Notes under the pieces: generated by a model
What the model saw: the letters and a program-made list of their open reading frames with translations, nothing else
Told to the model about the DNA's origin: nothing
Databases searched by the model: none
Position numbers and translations under genes: made by a program
Shown here: positions 51,013 through 60,965 of the stretch, one piece after another
Numbering within the stretch: position 1 is the stretch's first letter
How the letters are laid out: each line of letters starts with the position of its first letter
Assembly: GCF_030542105.1 (NCBI RefSeq)
Contig: NZ_JAUOFB010000002.1
Span: 620,001 to 684,000, forward strand
Direction of reading: 5' to 3'
Length of the DNA: 64,000 bases
From: Hymenobacter sp. BT730
GTDB lineage: Bacteria; Bacteroidota; Bacteroidia; Cytophagales; Hymenobacteraceae

Positions 51013-52341
51013 ATGGCTGAGTTTCCCATTCCTGCCTCTGAGCAGGACTTTCACGCCAATTTCGCCCAGCTCAAGCCCCGGATGAACAACACGGAGGCGC
51101 TGTACGAAAGCTCGCGGTGCCTGTTCTGCTTTGATGCGCCCTGCATCAAGGCGTGTCCTACGGGCATTGATATTCCGCAGTTTATCCGGCAGATCAATAC
51201 CGGCAACGTGACGGGCGCCGCCAAAACCATCTACGAGGCCAACTATTTTGGGAATGCCTGCGGGAAAGTGTGCCCTACGGAGGTGCTCTGCGAAGGTGCG
51301 TGCGTGTACAACCTGCAGGATGTGAAGCCGATAGAAATCGGTCGTTTGCAAAGCTTTGCTACCCGCCAGGTTATTGAAAGCGACCAGCATCTGTTTAAGC
51401 CGGGCCAGCCCAACGGTCGGAAGGTGGCCATCATCGGGGCGGGGCCGGCAGGAATTTCCTGCGCCTGTGAGCTGCGGGCCCTGGGCTATGAGGTGGATGT
51501 GTTCGAAGCCAAAGCCCAGCCATCGGGCCTGACGGTGTACGGGGTGGCTCCTTACAAAATCACGAACGAGGAGGTACTGGCCGAAATAGACTATCTACAG
51601 GCCCAGTTTGGCTTCCACGTGCATTACCATTCACCCATTGCTACCCGCCAGGAACTGGAGGCCCTGGAAGAAACCTACGACGCCATTTTCCTGGGCATCG
51701 GCCTGGGCGGCACCAACGCCCTGCGGCTGCCCGGCGAGGACCGCCAGAATTGCGTGGGCGCGGTGGAATTCATTGAGCAGCTCCGCCAGCACCACCACCG
51801 CGTAGCTGTGGGCCGCAAGGTGATTGTGCTGGGTGGCGGCAACACGGCCATGGATGCCGCTTCGGAGTCAGCGCGCTTGGGTGCCGAAGACGTAATCCTG
51901 GCCTACCGGCGCGGCAAAGATGAGATGGGGGCCTACGAGTTTGAATACGACCTGGCCAAGAGCGTGGGCGTGAAAGGCCTGTTCAACGTGGCCCCAATTG
52001 AGATTGTGGGCAACGGCAAGGTGGAAGGCATCAGGTTCGTGCGCACCCAAACCCTCAATGGGCAGGTGCAGGTGGTGCCGGGTACGGAGTTCGTGGAGCC
52101 TTGTGATATGGTCATCAAAGCCACGGGCCAGGCCAAGCAGGTTTCCTTTTTGCGCCACATACCGAGCCTGGAGCTCGATAAAAATGGCCGCATTGTGGCC
52201 AACGCGGCATCCGGGCAAACCACCAACCCCCAATATTTTACCTCCGGCGATGCGCGCAACGGCGGAGCCGAAGTGGTGAATGCTGCCGCCGAAGCCAAAG
52301 CAGCTGCCCGCGGCATTCATGCCTACTTGCTAGGTCAGTAG
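51013..52341 (+). CDS. preT: Dihydropyrimidine dehydrogenase subunit PreT
   Basis: 442 aa. N-terminal Fe-S part (CLFCFDAPCIKACPTGIDIP and CGKVCPTEVLCEGACV), FAD-binding GAGPAGISC at 142-150 and NAD(P)-binding VLGGGNTAMDAASE. The electron-input subunit that passes NAD(P)H electrons to PreA. Confidence 0.96.
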   Translation: MAEFPIPASEQDFHANFAQLKPRMNNTEALYESSRCLFCFDAPCIKACPTGIDIPQFIRQINTGNVTGAAKTIYEANYFGNACGKVCPTEVLCEGACVYNLQDVKPIEIGRLQSFATRQVIESDQHLFKPGQPNGRKVAIIGAGPAGISCACELRALGYEVDVFEAKAQPSGLTVYGVAPYKITNEEVLAEIDYLQAQFGFHVHYHSPIATRQELEALEETYDAIFLGIGLGGTNALRLPGEDRQNCVGAVEFIEQLRQHHHRVAVGRKVIVLGGGNTAMDAASESARLGAEDVILAYRRGKDEMGAYEFEYDLAKSVGVKGLFNVAPIEIVGNGKVEGIRFVRTQTLNGQVQVVPGTEFVEPCDMVIKATGQAKQVSFLRHIPSLELDKNGRIVANAASGQTTNPQYFTSGDARNGGAEVVNAAAEAKAAARGIHAYLLGQ

Positions 52342-52422
52342 TAACTGTCACTTAGCCGGTCAAATACACTCAGTATATCACCTGCAAGCCGGCCTAGGCC
52401 TGTTTCCTCAATTGACTTTCTG

Positions 52423-53817
52423 ATGCCAGACCTCTCGATAAACTTTGCTGGAATAAAGTCGCCGAACCCGTTCTGGCTGGCCTCTGCGCCGCCTACCAAC
52501 TCCGGCTATCAGGTGATGAAAGCCTTTGATGCCGGCTGGGGCGGCGCGGTCTGGAAAACGCTGGGCGTGCCCGTCGTGAACGTATCGAGCCGCTACGGGG
52601 GAGTCAATTACCGCGACAAGCGGCTGATTGGCTTCAACAACATCGAGCTGATTTCGGACCGCCCCCTGGTCGACAACCTGCGCGAGATGGAGGAAGTGAA
52701 AAAGCACTTCCCCCAGCACGCTGTCATTGCCTCCCTCATGGTGCAAAGCCGGGAGGAGTGGCACCAGATTGTGCGCGACGTCACGAATGCCGGCGCCGAT
52801 GGCATCGAGCTGAACTTCGGCTGCCCCCACGGCATGTGCGAGCGGGGCATGGGCTCGGCGGTCGGGCAGGAGCCCGACGTGCTGCGCCTGATCGTGGAAT
52901 GGGTGATGGAAGTAGCCCAGATTCCGGTGATTGTGAAGCTCACGCCCAACATCTCTGACATCACGGAGCCCGCCCGGGCCGCCCGCCTCGGCGGGGCCGA
53001 CGCCATTTCACTGATCAACACCATCCAGAGCATTGTAGGCGTCGATCTGGACTTGTTTGCGCCTTACCCCATTGTGGACGGCCAGGGCACCAATGGTGGC
53101 TACTGCGGCCCGGCCGTGAAGCCCATTGCCCTGAACATGGTGAAAAACTGCGCCCAGGACCCGCACGTGGCGCTGCCCATCTCCGGCATCGGGGGGATTG
53201 AAAACTGGCGCGATGCCGTAGAGCACATCCTGCTCGGGGCCTCCTCGGTGCAGGTGTGCACGGCGGCCATGCACTTTGGATTTGGCATCATCCGCGAAAT
53301 GACGGCGGGGCTGGAGCAGTACATGACAGAAAAGGGCTTTGCCACGATTCATGATATGGTGGGCAAGGCCCTGCCGAACGTGAAGCACTGGGAAGACCTG
53401 AACCTGAAGTACAAGGTGACGGCCACCATTCACGAAGACAAGTGTATCGGCTGTCAGCTTTGCTATACGGCCTGCGAAGACGGAGCCCACCAGGCCATTG
53501 CCCTGCGTGAGGGAACCCGGGTGCCGGAAATAATTGAGGAGAACTGCGTGGGCTGCAACCTCTGCTCCCTGGTGTGCCCCGTGGAGCAATGCATCACAAT
53601 GGAGCGCACCGACGATGGCACGGAGCACCTCACCTGGAAGGAGCGCACCCTGGCCAACTCCATCCCGACGAGCTTCAACGACGAGCGGGCGGGTGGCCTA
53701 CACCACTGGGTGCCCGAGCCCACAGCGGCGCTTGGCAAGGAAAAGCACAAAACCCTGCCCGGCAAAGCGCGGCAGCTCGGACAGCCATCCCCGGTTAGTA
53801 CAGAGCTAAAGAGCTAG
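52423..53817 (+). CDS. preA: Dihydropyrimidine dehydrogenase subunit PreA
   Basis: 464 aa. FMN barrel with C134 in FGCPHGMCERGMG (active-site cysteine region), GGIGGIENWRDAVEHIL-type phosphate site, then two 4Fe-4S clusters, CIGCQLCYTAC and CVGCNLCSLVCPVEQC. Reduces uracil/thymine. With PreT it catalyses the first step. Confidence 0.96.
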   Translation: MPDLSINFAGIKSPNPFWLASAPPTNSGYQVMKAFDAGWGGAVWKTLGVPVVNVSSRYGGVNYRDKRLIGFNNIELISDRPLVDNLREMEEVKKHFPQHAVIASLMVQSREEWHQIVRDVTNAGADGIELNFGCPHGMCERGMGSAVGQEPDVLRLIVEWVMEVAQIPVIVKLTPNISDITEPARAARLGGADAISLINTIQSIVGVDLDLFAPYPIVDGQGTNGGYCGPAVKPIALNMVKNCAQDPHVALPISGIGGIENWRDAVEHILLGASSVQVCTAAMHFGFGIIREMTAGLEQYMTEKGFATIHDMVGKALPNVKHWEDLNLKYKVTATIHEDKCIGCQLCYTACEDGAHQAIALREGTRVPEIIEENCVGCNLCSLVCPVEQCITMERTDDGTEHLTWKERTLANSIPTSFNDERAGGLHHWVPEPTAALGKEKHKTLPGKARQLGQPSPVSTELKS

Positions 53818-53901
53818 CTTTATGCGTCACTGCAAGAGCAGAAGCATATCTATCAGATCAGCAGCTGTTTATGCACTCGTTTCATTAAAAATCTCTTGCC
53901 C

Positions 53902-55425
53902 ATGGATGCGCCCCAGTTGCCCGCTGCCCAGCCGCCAGCGGCGGGGTTGACCAGTGAAGACCTGGCCCCCGTTGCCTTAGCGGACCGTACCTGGAACACC
54001 TGGAATTACGCCGCGCTCTGGATCAGCATGAGTCTGTGCATACCTACCTACATGCTGGCCAGCTCCCTGATTGAGGGGGGCATGAACTGGTGGCAGGCCA
54101 TTCTGACCATCTTTCTGGGCAACAGCATTGTGCTGGTGCCGATGGTGCTGAACGGGCGAGCCGGGGCCACTTACGGCATTCCGTTTCCGGTATTTGCACG
54201 GGTGAGCTTTGGGGTCCGGGGGGCCAATATTCCGGCCCTGATGCGCGCCATTATTGCCTGCGGCTGGTTCGGCATCCAAACCTGGATTGGCGGATTTGCG
54301 CTTTACCAGATGGTGAAGCTCTGGGTGCCCGGCATCGCCACGCTGCCCGCCGTATTTCCGGCTTCGTGGTCGCTGGAAACCGGGCCGGCCCTCCTGTTTC
54401 TGCTGTTCTGGCTGCTCAATATCTACGTGGTCTATCTAGGCGTAGACAGCATCCGGAAGCTGCTGGTGTTTAAAGCGTTCTTCCTGCCATTTGCGGCCCT
54501 GGCGCTGTTGTTCTGGGCCATCCGCGCGGGCCATGGCTTAGGCCCCATTCTGGCACGGCCTGCCAAGTTTGCCTCTTCTGCCGAATTCTGGGCGTTCTTC
54601 TTTCCCTCCCTGACGGGCATGGTCGGCTTTTGGGCCACCTTGTCGCTAAACATTCCGGACTTTACGCGCTACGCCAAAAGCCAGCGCGCCCAAGTAATTG
54701 GGCAGGCCCTGGGGCTGCCGGTGCCCATGACCCTGTTTGCATTTATCGGCGTCGTAGTGACCTCGGCCACCTTTCTGGTATACGGGCAAACCATCTGGGA
54801 CCCCGTCGTGCTGGCGGGCCGCTTTGACAGCAAGCTGCTGGTGAGTGTTGCCATGGTGGCCGTGGCCCTGTCGACGCTGGCCACCAACATCGCGGCCAAC
54901 ATTGTCAGCCCGGCCAACGACTTCGCCAACCTTTCGCCGGCCCACATCAGCTTCAAAACCGGCGGCTACATTACGGGCATCATCGGCATCCTGATCTTTC
55001 CCTGGAAGCTTATTGCGGATCCTTCGGGCTATATCTTCACGTGGTTGGTGGGCTACTCGGCCCTGCTAGGCCCTATCGGCGGCATCATGATTGCCGATTA
55101 CTACTTTATTCGCAAGCAACAGCTCCACCTGCCCGACCTGTATCAGTACACTGGCCGCTATGCCTATCAGAATGGCTTTAACAGGTGGGCACTCCTGGCG
55201 CTGGTGTCGGGCATTGCCCCCAATATTCCTGGCTTTTTGGTGGCCGTTGGTTTCACCTCCCGGGGCCTAACCTGGCCCTGGCTGGTGGGCCTGTATAACT
55301 ATGCCTGGTTTGTCGGCTTCTTTATTTCCGCCGGTTCCTACCTGGTGCTGATGAGCAGGGCGAAAAAAGCTGCCGCGCAGTCGTTGCACCGCCCAACCAC
55401 GGACTATCAGGTATCTCCCACGTAG
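53902..55425 (+). CDS. NCS1-family nucleobase:cation symporter
   Basis: 507 aa from the ATG at 53902 (a TTG is two codons upstream). About 12 TM segments; NCS1 signature in NSIVLVPMVLNGRAGATYGI and GANIPALMRAIIACGWFGIQ. Probably imports uracil, thymine or a related base; allantoin/hydantoin are alternatives. Placed last in the pyrimidine cluster. Confidence 0.92.
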   Translation: MDAPQLPAAQPPAAGLTSEDLAPVALADRTWNTWNYAALWISMSLCIPTYMLASSLIEGGMNWWQAILTIFLGNSIVLVPMVLNGRAGATYGIPFPVFARVSFGVRGANIPALMRAIIACGWFGIQTWIGGFALYQMVKLWVPGIATLPAVFPASWSLETGPALLFLLFWLLNIYVVYLGVDSIRKLLVFKAFFLPFAALALLFWAIRAGHGLGPILARPAKFASSAEFWAFFFPSLTGMVGFWATLSLNIPDFTRYAKSQRAQVIGQALGLPVPMTLFAFIGVVVTSATFLVYGQTIWDPVVLAGRFDSKLLVSVAMVAVALSTLATNIAANIVSPANDFANLSPAHISFKTGGYITGIIGILIFPWKLIADPSGYIFTWLVGYSALLGPIGGIMIADYYFIRKQQLHLPDLYQYTGRYAYQNGFNRWALLALVSGIAPNIPGFLVAVGFTSRGLTWPWLVGLYNYAWFVGFFISAGSYLVLMSRAKKAAAQSLHRPTTDYQVSPT

Positions 55426-55598
55426 ACTACCGCAGCAATTGGCACCGATGGTGCCTCCCCGGCAAGGGTAGGCCAAGCGATTCTGCGGCTTATAACATTT
55501 ATGAAACGGACGTTTAATAGAGGGGAAGGTTGAGCGGATAGATTTCGATAAGATTGCGACGCAGACCCATACCATATTAGCCAGTTGTAAATAGGGTA

Positions 55599-55618
55599 TG
55601 AGAAGTTGCCTTATGTTT
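55599..55618 (+). repeat. Third copy of the 20-bp motif
   Basis: TGAGAAGTTGCCTTATGTTT, 17/20 identical to 44481-44500. It lies 174 bp after the last pyrimidine gene and overlaps the stop of the small leftward frame at 55617. Confidence 0.5.
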
Positions 55619-55883
55619 ATCTGAAGACTATCGTATAGGCTTTGGCTGAGAAGCCCCTGCCGTTCAAACCAACATCTTTTCGCGAATCGAAAGCCCAGCC
55701 CCGTCCTTCATCAATGCGAACCGACTGAGTTGAACGCCCCGCCACTTGAAGGGCCATAGCATCTACCCCGAAATTTGTCGGACCGATAACCGCAGGGCAA
55801 TGCCTGACGTTAAATAGCCGGCCTGCTTCCAGCTGCTGGGCGCGCCTGGACCGGACTCCATATGCTGAAAACCGGGCGCCCAT
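55617..55883 (-). CDS. Uncharacterised small ORF
   Basis: 88 aa, not recognised. Ends ...VQSV-like RSTQSVRIDEGRGWAFDSRK then AKAYTIVFR. Its 3' end coincides with the 20-bp motif, so it may be cut. May not be a gene. Confidence 0.3.
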   Translation of the reverse strand: MGARFSAYGVRSRRAQQLEAGRLFNVRHCPAVIGPTNFGVDAMALQVAGRSTQSVRIDEGRGWAFDSRKDVGLNGRGFSAKAYTIVFR

Positions 55884-55948
55884 TTTCTTTTTACCGCCCC
55901 ATGGCGCATGGAATATCGGTCATCCGGGTGGGGAAGCTGGAAACAGGC

Positions 55949-57361
55949 TTATCCGGGTTGTTTCTCGTCCGCCGATAACCCGGGTGCCGGCTTGGGTATC
56001 CGGTTCAGATCCCCGGTTTCGCGGATGAAGCCGGCCTTCAGGTGCTCATAGAGCGAGTGCGGGTCCACAAGCGAAGCGACACCCTGAGCCAGCAGGCCGC
56101 TAATCAGCAGCTGAAAAATGGCCGAGTGCCGGTCCGTCATTTCCAGCACCAGAATGGCGGCCGTGAAGGGAGAGCGGACGACGCCGGTCAGGAAGCTGAC
56201 CATGGCCACCAGAATCAGCAGGTTGCGGTCGGCCACGGCCACATGGAACACCTGACAGATGCCATCGCCCAAGATGGCCCCGGCGCTGAGTGAGGTAGCA
56301 AACACCCCACCTGCGCCGCCGCTGCTGTAGCTGAGCACCATCCCCGCGAAACGCACCGGAAACAGATACCAGGGCGTATTACCCTCATTCTGAAACAGCA
56401 GCCGGTTGATAATGGGCTTGCCTGTACCCACGCCCTCACTGCCCACCCAGTAAGCCAGCCCGCCTAGCAGCAGCCCGCAGCCGAGCACCCAGCCTGCCTG
56501 CGCGGCCAGGGAAGTAAAACGCTGCCGATAGCGCCCCAGCCAGAGGAGGGTTTTGGCAAACACGGCCCCGGCCAGCCCGCACCCCAGTGCCACTAAGAGC
56601 ACCAATAGCTGCCCCCAGCCGGATACCGGGATGATTTTGGGGAAGCCCAGGTACAGATAAGGCCCCAGAAACGTCTGCGCCGTGAGCCCGGCAATGATCA
56701 CGGCCGTAAACACGGCCATGCGGAAGCGGGCCATGTGCATCTGCGTGAGCTCCTCTACCACGAACACAATGCCCCCCAAGGGGGTGTTGAAGGCCGCCGC
56801 CAGCCCCGCGGCGCCGCCCGTGACCAGGGCAATCTGGCGCGAGAGCTGTGGCCACCCGGCGGGTTGCAGTTTATTGATGGCCCGGAAAATGGCCGCTGAA
56901 ATCTGAATGGTGGGCCCCTCGCGGCCAATCACGCCGCCGCCCAGCAGCAGCACCACGCTGCTCAGCACTTTCACGATGGCCACGCGCAAGCTCAGCAGAT
57001 ACGCCGTGCGGTGGTGCTGCCCGGGGTTTGACAGTTCGATGCCCGCCATCACTTGGGGAATGCCGCTGCCGCGCGCCGCCGGCGCCCACTGCTGCACCAG
57101 CAGCCACGAGGCGCCAAAGGCCAGCGGCGTGAGCCCAAAGGCCAGCCCCGGCGTGCGCGCCAGCCACGAAAAGCTGACCTGCTCGGCCCAGACAAACACT
57201 TTCTCGTAGCCCACGGCCACCATCCCCGTCAGGATGGAGGCAATCCAGAAAGGGAAGCTCTGCAGGATGAGCCGCCGCACCCGGTCGGTGTAGAAAGGAC
57301 GGATGATGCGCTGGTCAAGCCAAGCCAGGACGCGGGCGTAGCGGGTAGGAGAATTTGACAT
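55949..57361 (-). CDS. ClC-type chloride channel/antiporter
   Basis: 470 aa from the ATG at 57361. ClC signatures: GSGIPQVMAGIE, GREGPTIQISA and GGVFATSLSAGAILG. The last is GxFxT rather than GxFxP, a known loose position. Many TM helices. Next to a Na+/H+ antiporter (26-bp gap), suggesting pH or ion homeostasis. Confidence 0.93.
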   Translation of the reverse strand: MSNSPTRYARVLAWLDQRIIRPFYTDRVRRLILQSFPFWIASILTGMVAVGYEKVFVWAEQVSFSWLARTPGLAFGLTPLAFGASWLLVQQWAPAARGSGIPQVMAGIELSNPGQHHRTAYLLSLRVAIVKVLSSVVLLLGGGVIGREGPTIQISAAIFRAINKLQPAGWPQLSRQIALVTGGAAGLAAAFNTPLGGIVFVVEELTQMHMARFRMAVFTAVIIAGLTAQTFLGPYLYLGFPKIIPVSGWGQLLVLLVALGCGLAGAVFAKTLLWLGRYRQRFTSLAAQAGWVLGCGLLLGGLAYWVGSEGVGTGKPIINRLLFQNEGNTPWYLFPVRFAGMVLSYSSGGAGGVFATSLSAGAILGDGICQVFHVAVADRNLLILVAMVSFLTGVVRSPFTAAILVLEMTDRHSAIFQLLISGLLAQGVASLVDPHSLYEHLKAGFIRETGDLNRIPKPAPGLSADEKQPG

Positions 57362-57387
57362 GCAATGAGGGGGATGGGAGCACAAAG

Positions 57388-58656
57388 CTAATGGTCGGCG
57401 CTAGCTTCGGTCGCCGCGGTGCTCAGGCCCAGCCTTTTGACCAGGGGCCCGATGCTGAGACCCTGCACGATGATGCTGAAGACCACCACCACGTAGGTAA
57501 TGCCCACCAGCAGGTCGCGGGGCATGGAATCGGGCAGCGACAGGGCCAGGGCCACAGATATGCCGCCCCGCAGCCCACCCCAGGTCAATACCCGCAGGGT
57601 CTGCCGGTCAAAGGGATAGTAGCGCCGCAGTAGCACCAGGGGCAGGCCTACTGAGGCCCACCGGGCCAGGAGCACCACCAGAATAGTGACGCCACCCACT
57701 AGCAGGGTGGTGCGGCTGATGTCCAGGATGAGCATCTCCAGACCAATGAGCAGGAACAGCACCGCATTGAGGATCTCATCCAGGATTTCCCAGAACTTGT
57801 CCAGGTATTCCCGGGTCAGGTCCGACATGCCCAGCGCCCGGCCCTTGTCCCCCACGATCAGGCCGGCCACCACGATGGCCAGCGGCCCCGAGGTGTGCAG
57901 GGCTGCCGCTAGGGCCGTGCCGCCCATCACCAGGGCCAGGGTAATGAGCACTTCCACCTGGTAGTTGTCGATGCTGCGCAGGGCCCAGAAGGTGACGTAG
58001 CCCAGCACGGCTCCCAGGATTATGCCCCCTACAGCTTCCTGCAGGAACAGGTGCCCGATGACGGCGGGCGTGGCCTGCGCGGCGCCAAAGCGGGCAATCT
58101 GGAACAAGCTCACGAACACCACTACGGCAATACCGTCATTGAACAGGGACTCGCCCACGATGCGCATTTCCAGGCGCTTGTCGATGCGGGCGGCCTTGAG
58201 AATGCCCAGCACGGCAATCGGGTCGGTGGGTGAGATAAGGGCCCCGAACAGCAGGCAATAGATCAAGTCGGTGGGCAGCCCGAACAGGGGCAGCAGATAA
58301 TACACTGCCGTGCCGACCAGGGCGGTGGAGAGCAGGGTGCCGGCCGTGGCCATGACCCCCACGGCCAGCCCTTCCCGGCCCAGGGCGCGCACATCCACGT
58401 GCAGGGAGCCGGCAAACAGCAGGAAGCTCAGCATCACCTGCATGAGCACGGAGTGGAAGTCCAGGCTGCGCACCAGGTTCGTGGCCGTCAGCACCCAGCC
58501 GACGCCCAGCTTGCCCAGCCCAATGGCCAGCAGTGAGGAGGCCAGGCCTAGAATCATCAACCCGATGGTGCCCGGCAGCTTCAGCAGACGGTGGTTGAGA
58601 TAGCCAAAAACGGCGGCGACCACGAGCAGCAGGGCCAGGGTATTGTATAATTCCAT
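57388..58656 (-). CDS. CPA1-type Na+(K+)/H+ antiporter
   Basis: 422 aa, ~12 TMs. Ion-binding ESLFNDGIAVVVFVS (ND motif) and GLRGGISVALALSL. Typical NhaP-like length without a cytosolic tail. Upstream of the ClC gene in the same direction. Confidence 0.93.
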   Translation of the reverse strand: MELYNTLALLLVVAAVFGYLNHRLLKLPGTIGLMILGLASSLLAIGLGKLGVGWVLTATNLVRSLDFHSVLMQVMLSFLLFAGSLHVDVRALGREGLAVGVMATAGTLLSTALVGTAVYYLLPLFGLPTDLIYCLLFGALISPTDPIAVLGILKAARIDKRLEMRIVGESLFNDGIAVVVFVSLFQIARFGAAQATPAVIGHLFLQEAVGGIILGAVLGYVTFWALRSIDNYQVEVLITLALVMGGTALAAALHTSGPLAIVVAGLIVGDKGRALGMSDLTREYLDKFWEILDEILNAVLFLLIGLEMLILDISRTTLLVGGVTILVVLLARWASVGLPLVLLRRYYPFDRQTLRVLTWGGLRGGISVALALSLPDSMPRDLLVGITYVVVVFSIIVQGLSIGPLVKRLGLSTAATEASADH

Positions 58657-58810
58657 CCAAGAGTACGGTTGAGTTACGTTTCGCTAGACGCGGATTCCGG
58701 GCGGATAGTTGGTACGTCGCCATGCGGCCGGCGCAGAAGCGGGGTATGGCTGAGCGGAAAACTACCTAGTCCACTTCGAAGGCTAGCCATCAGTCCTGGG
58801 GCTGATTAGT

Positions 58811-60172
58811 TTAGTTGGTTTCTGTCAGGAGCAGGCGCACGGGCTGGCGATTGCCGGCCCGTACCGTTAACCACCGGGTCAGGCGCTGCACTTCGGCGGC
58901 AGGCAGGGCCGGAGTGGCTCGCACCGAAACGACCAAGGTGGTATCCGCCCGCAGGGAGTCCGCTGCGGCATGCACCAGCTGACTGAGGGCTAACTGCCGC
59001 ACGGCGGGGTGCTCGGCCTGCACCTCGCGCAGCAGCACTTCGGGCGCCGGCAGGCGGGCGATGCTGGCGGACTGCTGACTAAGTACCTGTTGCAGCTGCG
59101 CTAGGCGGGCATCATAGCCGGCCAGGGTCTGCTCATTATGACTGCGCATGTCCTCCAGCAGGCTGGTGCGCAGGGCGCGGGCATCGGCCGAGTCCAGCTG
59201 GGCCAGCCCCTGGCGCACGGTGAGCCGGGCGCGGCGCAGCTGGTACTCCGCCAGCCGGGCCCGCACGGCCCGCAGCTGGGCAGCCGTGAGAATCCGGCCC
59301 GTGAGCAGCACGTTGATGCTGCGCTTTTCGGCCTCAATGCGCCGCGTGATGACATAAGTGCCCGGCAGGTTCAGCTCCTCGTCCACAAAGCGCTGGGCGT
59401 TGTGCTCGAAGGTGGTGCGCTGCACGATGCCGGCGGCCAGATACACGCTGGGCACGGCCGTGAGCAGGGCCACCGCCCAGAACAGCAGCTTGGTGCGCCG
59501 GGCCTGCCGGCGGTTTACAAACGCGTGGTGCGGAAGCGGCAGGATGCGCGCCACCAGGAACATGGCCAGGCTGATGAAGGCCGCATTAATACAAAACAGG
59601 TACAGGGCCCCCGCCAGAAACGACCAGTGGGCCGTGGCCAGCCCGTAGCCGGCCGTGCACAGGGGCGGCATTAGGGCCGTGGCGATGGACACGCCCGGCA
59701 CCACGTTGCTCACCTCACGCCGGGTGAAGCCGATGGCCCCAGCTGCTCCGCCAAACAAGGCGATGGCCACGTCCCAGGTGGTGGGCGTAGTGCGGGCCAG
59801 CAGCTCGGACCCGGCCCCGGTCAGGGGCGTGAGGTAGAAATATAGGGCCGACACCAGTACGCTGAGCCCGGCGGCGATGCCCAGGTTCTTCAGCCCCCGG
59901 CGGACCAGGTCCACGTTGATCGTCGCCGCCCCGAAGCCCACGCCCACAATCGGCCCCATCAGCGGGGAGATGAGCATGGCGCCGATAATCACCGCCGAAG
60001 AGTTGACGTTCAGCCCCACGGAAGCCACCAGAATGGCGAAAAACAGCACCCATAGATTCGTGCCTTTAAATGCAATGCCCGCCTCCACGTCGGCCACCAT
60101 CTCGGCTGGATCGGCCATGTCGTGGGCTAGGTCGAAGCGGGAGTGCAGCCAGCGGAGGAAAGGGAAATCCAT
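58811..60172 (-). CDS. DUF389 family membrane protein
   Basis: 453 aa. DUF389 core (VNSSAVIIGAMLISPLMGPI ... GVGFGAATINVDLV) with several TMs, then a ~200-residue periplasmic coiled/helical C-terminal part (RARLTVRQGLAQLDSADARAL). Function unknown. Confidence 0.9.
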   Translation of the reverse strand: MDFPFLRWLHSRFDLAHDMADPAEMVADVEAGIAFKGTNLWVLFFAILVASVGLNVNSSAVIIGAMLISPLMGPIVGVGFGAATINVDLVRRGLKNLGIAAGLSVLVSALYFYLTPLTGAGSELLARTTPTTWDVAIALFGGAAGAIGFTRREVSNVVPGVSIATALMPPLCTAGYGLATAHWSFLAGALYLFCINAAFISLAMFLVARILPLPHHAFVNRRQARRTKLLFWAVALLTAVPSVYLAAGIVQRTTFEHNAQRFVDEELNLPGTYVITRRIEAEKRSINVLLTGRILTAAQLRAVRARLAEYQLRRARLTVRQGLAQLDSADARALRTSLLEDMRSHNEQTLAGYDARLAQLQQVLSQQSASIARLPAPEVLLREVQAEHPAVRQLALSQLVHAAADSLRADTTLVVSVRATPALPAAEVQRLTRWLTVRAGNRQPVRLLLTETN

Positions 60173-60226
60173 GCAAACAAGTTAAGGAGGCAAGCGGTGG
60201 CCCGGGGAAAGAACGCGGTGCGCCGC

Positions 60227-60637
60227 CTACTCGGCTTCCAGCCAGGCAGTCGCCTGGGTGATGTCGTCAAACAGAGCCACGTCCGCGTAGCGACGCAGGA
60301 CCAGCACTACCTCGTCGGTATGCAGGCGGCGCTGTGGGTCCGGGCTGGGCAGGGCGGCGTAGCGCACCCGTGGTACTCCCTCCGTCGAGTGGGGAAACCA
60401 GTGGGACAGCAGCCAGTCGCGGTCCACGGGGTCGAACGCGCCGGGCATCGCCCTGTTATCAGCCAGGATCCGGCGCAGCTTATAGCGCAGCATCAGGTTA
60501 CGGGCGTGCACGTAAAGCGCACGCAACTCCTCACTACGCAAGGGCGCCCCCGACCAGTGCAGGTAGACAAAAGAACCGGGGACGTACAGCACCGACCCGA
60601 TGGCGTTGGAAAAGTAATGTTTTGAGTCTCCGAGCAT
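60227..60637 (-). CDS. Hypothetical STAS/SpoIIAA-like protein
   Basis: 136 aa from the ATG at 60637 (a TTG is three codons up). Pattern of alternating strands and helices (SVLYVPGSFVYLHWSGAP, YKLRRILADNRAMPGA, DVALFDDITQATAWL) fits the SpoIIAA/STAS-like fold. Not a confident family hit. Confidence 0.55.
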   Translation of the reverse strand: MLGDSKHYFSNAIGSVLYVPGSFVYLHWSGAPLRSEELRALYVHARNLMLRYKLRRILADNRAMPGAFDPVDRDWLLSHWFPHSTEGVPRVRYAALPSPDPQRRLHTDEVVLVLRRYADVALFDDITQATAWLEAE

Positions 60638-60965
60638 CAATACCAATTATCCTAGGCCGTCCAACAACGGAATCAGCCGCTACCCAGCTAACAGCAGCCC
60701 CCAGCAAGGAGGGTTCAACCGGAGCTATAACGGGAAGCCAAGCGCAAAGGACGAGAATAAACCGCGAACCCAGCCCGGCCACTACTTTTAGGTGGGGCGG
60801 GCGCAAGAGGAAGCTCTTTGGGTACAGGGGTAGCGGGGCTGGGTGGTCCGCCCCCTGATGCGAAATGATAGGCAGGCCGCTCGACACCGGCGCGGCCCGA
60901 TGCCCCTGCTTGCCATAGGTGCTTCACATCAGAATCAGCTCCCTGTCACATTTCTTAAACGCTTC
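60638..60965. other. Intergenic region
   Basis: 328 bp; overlapping frames exist but none shows a domain. No RNA or promoter recognised. Confidence 0.45.
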
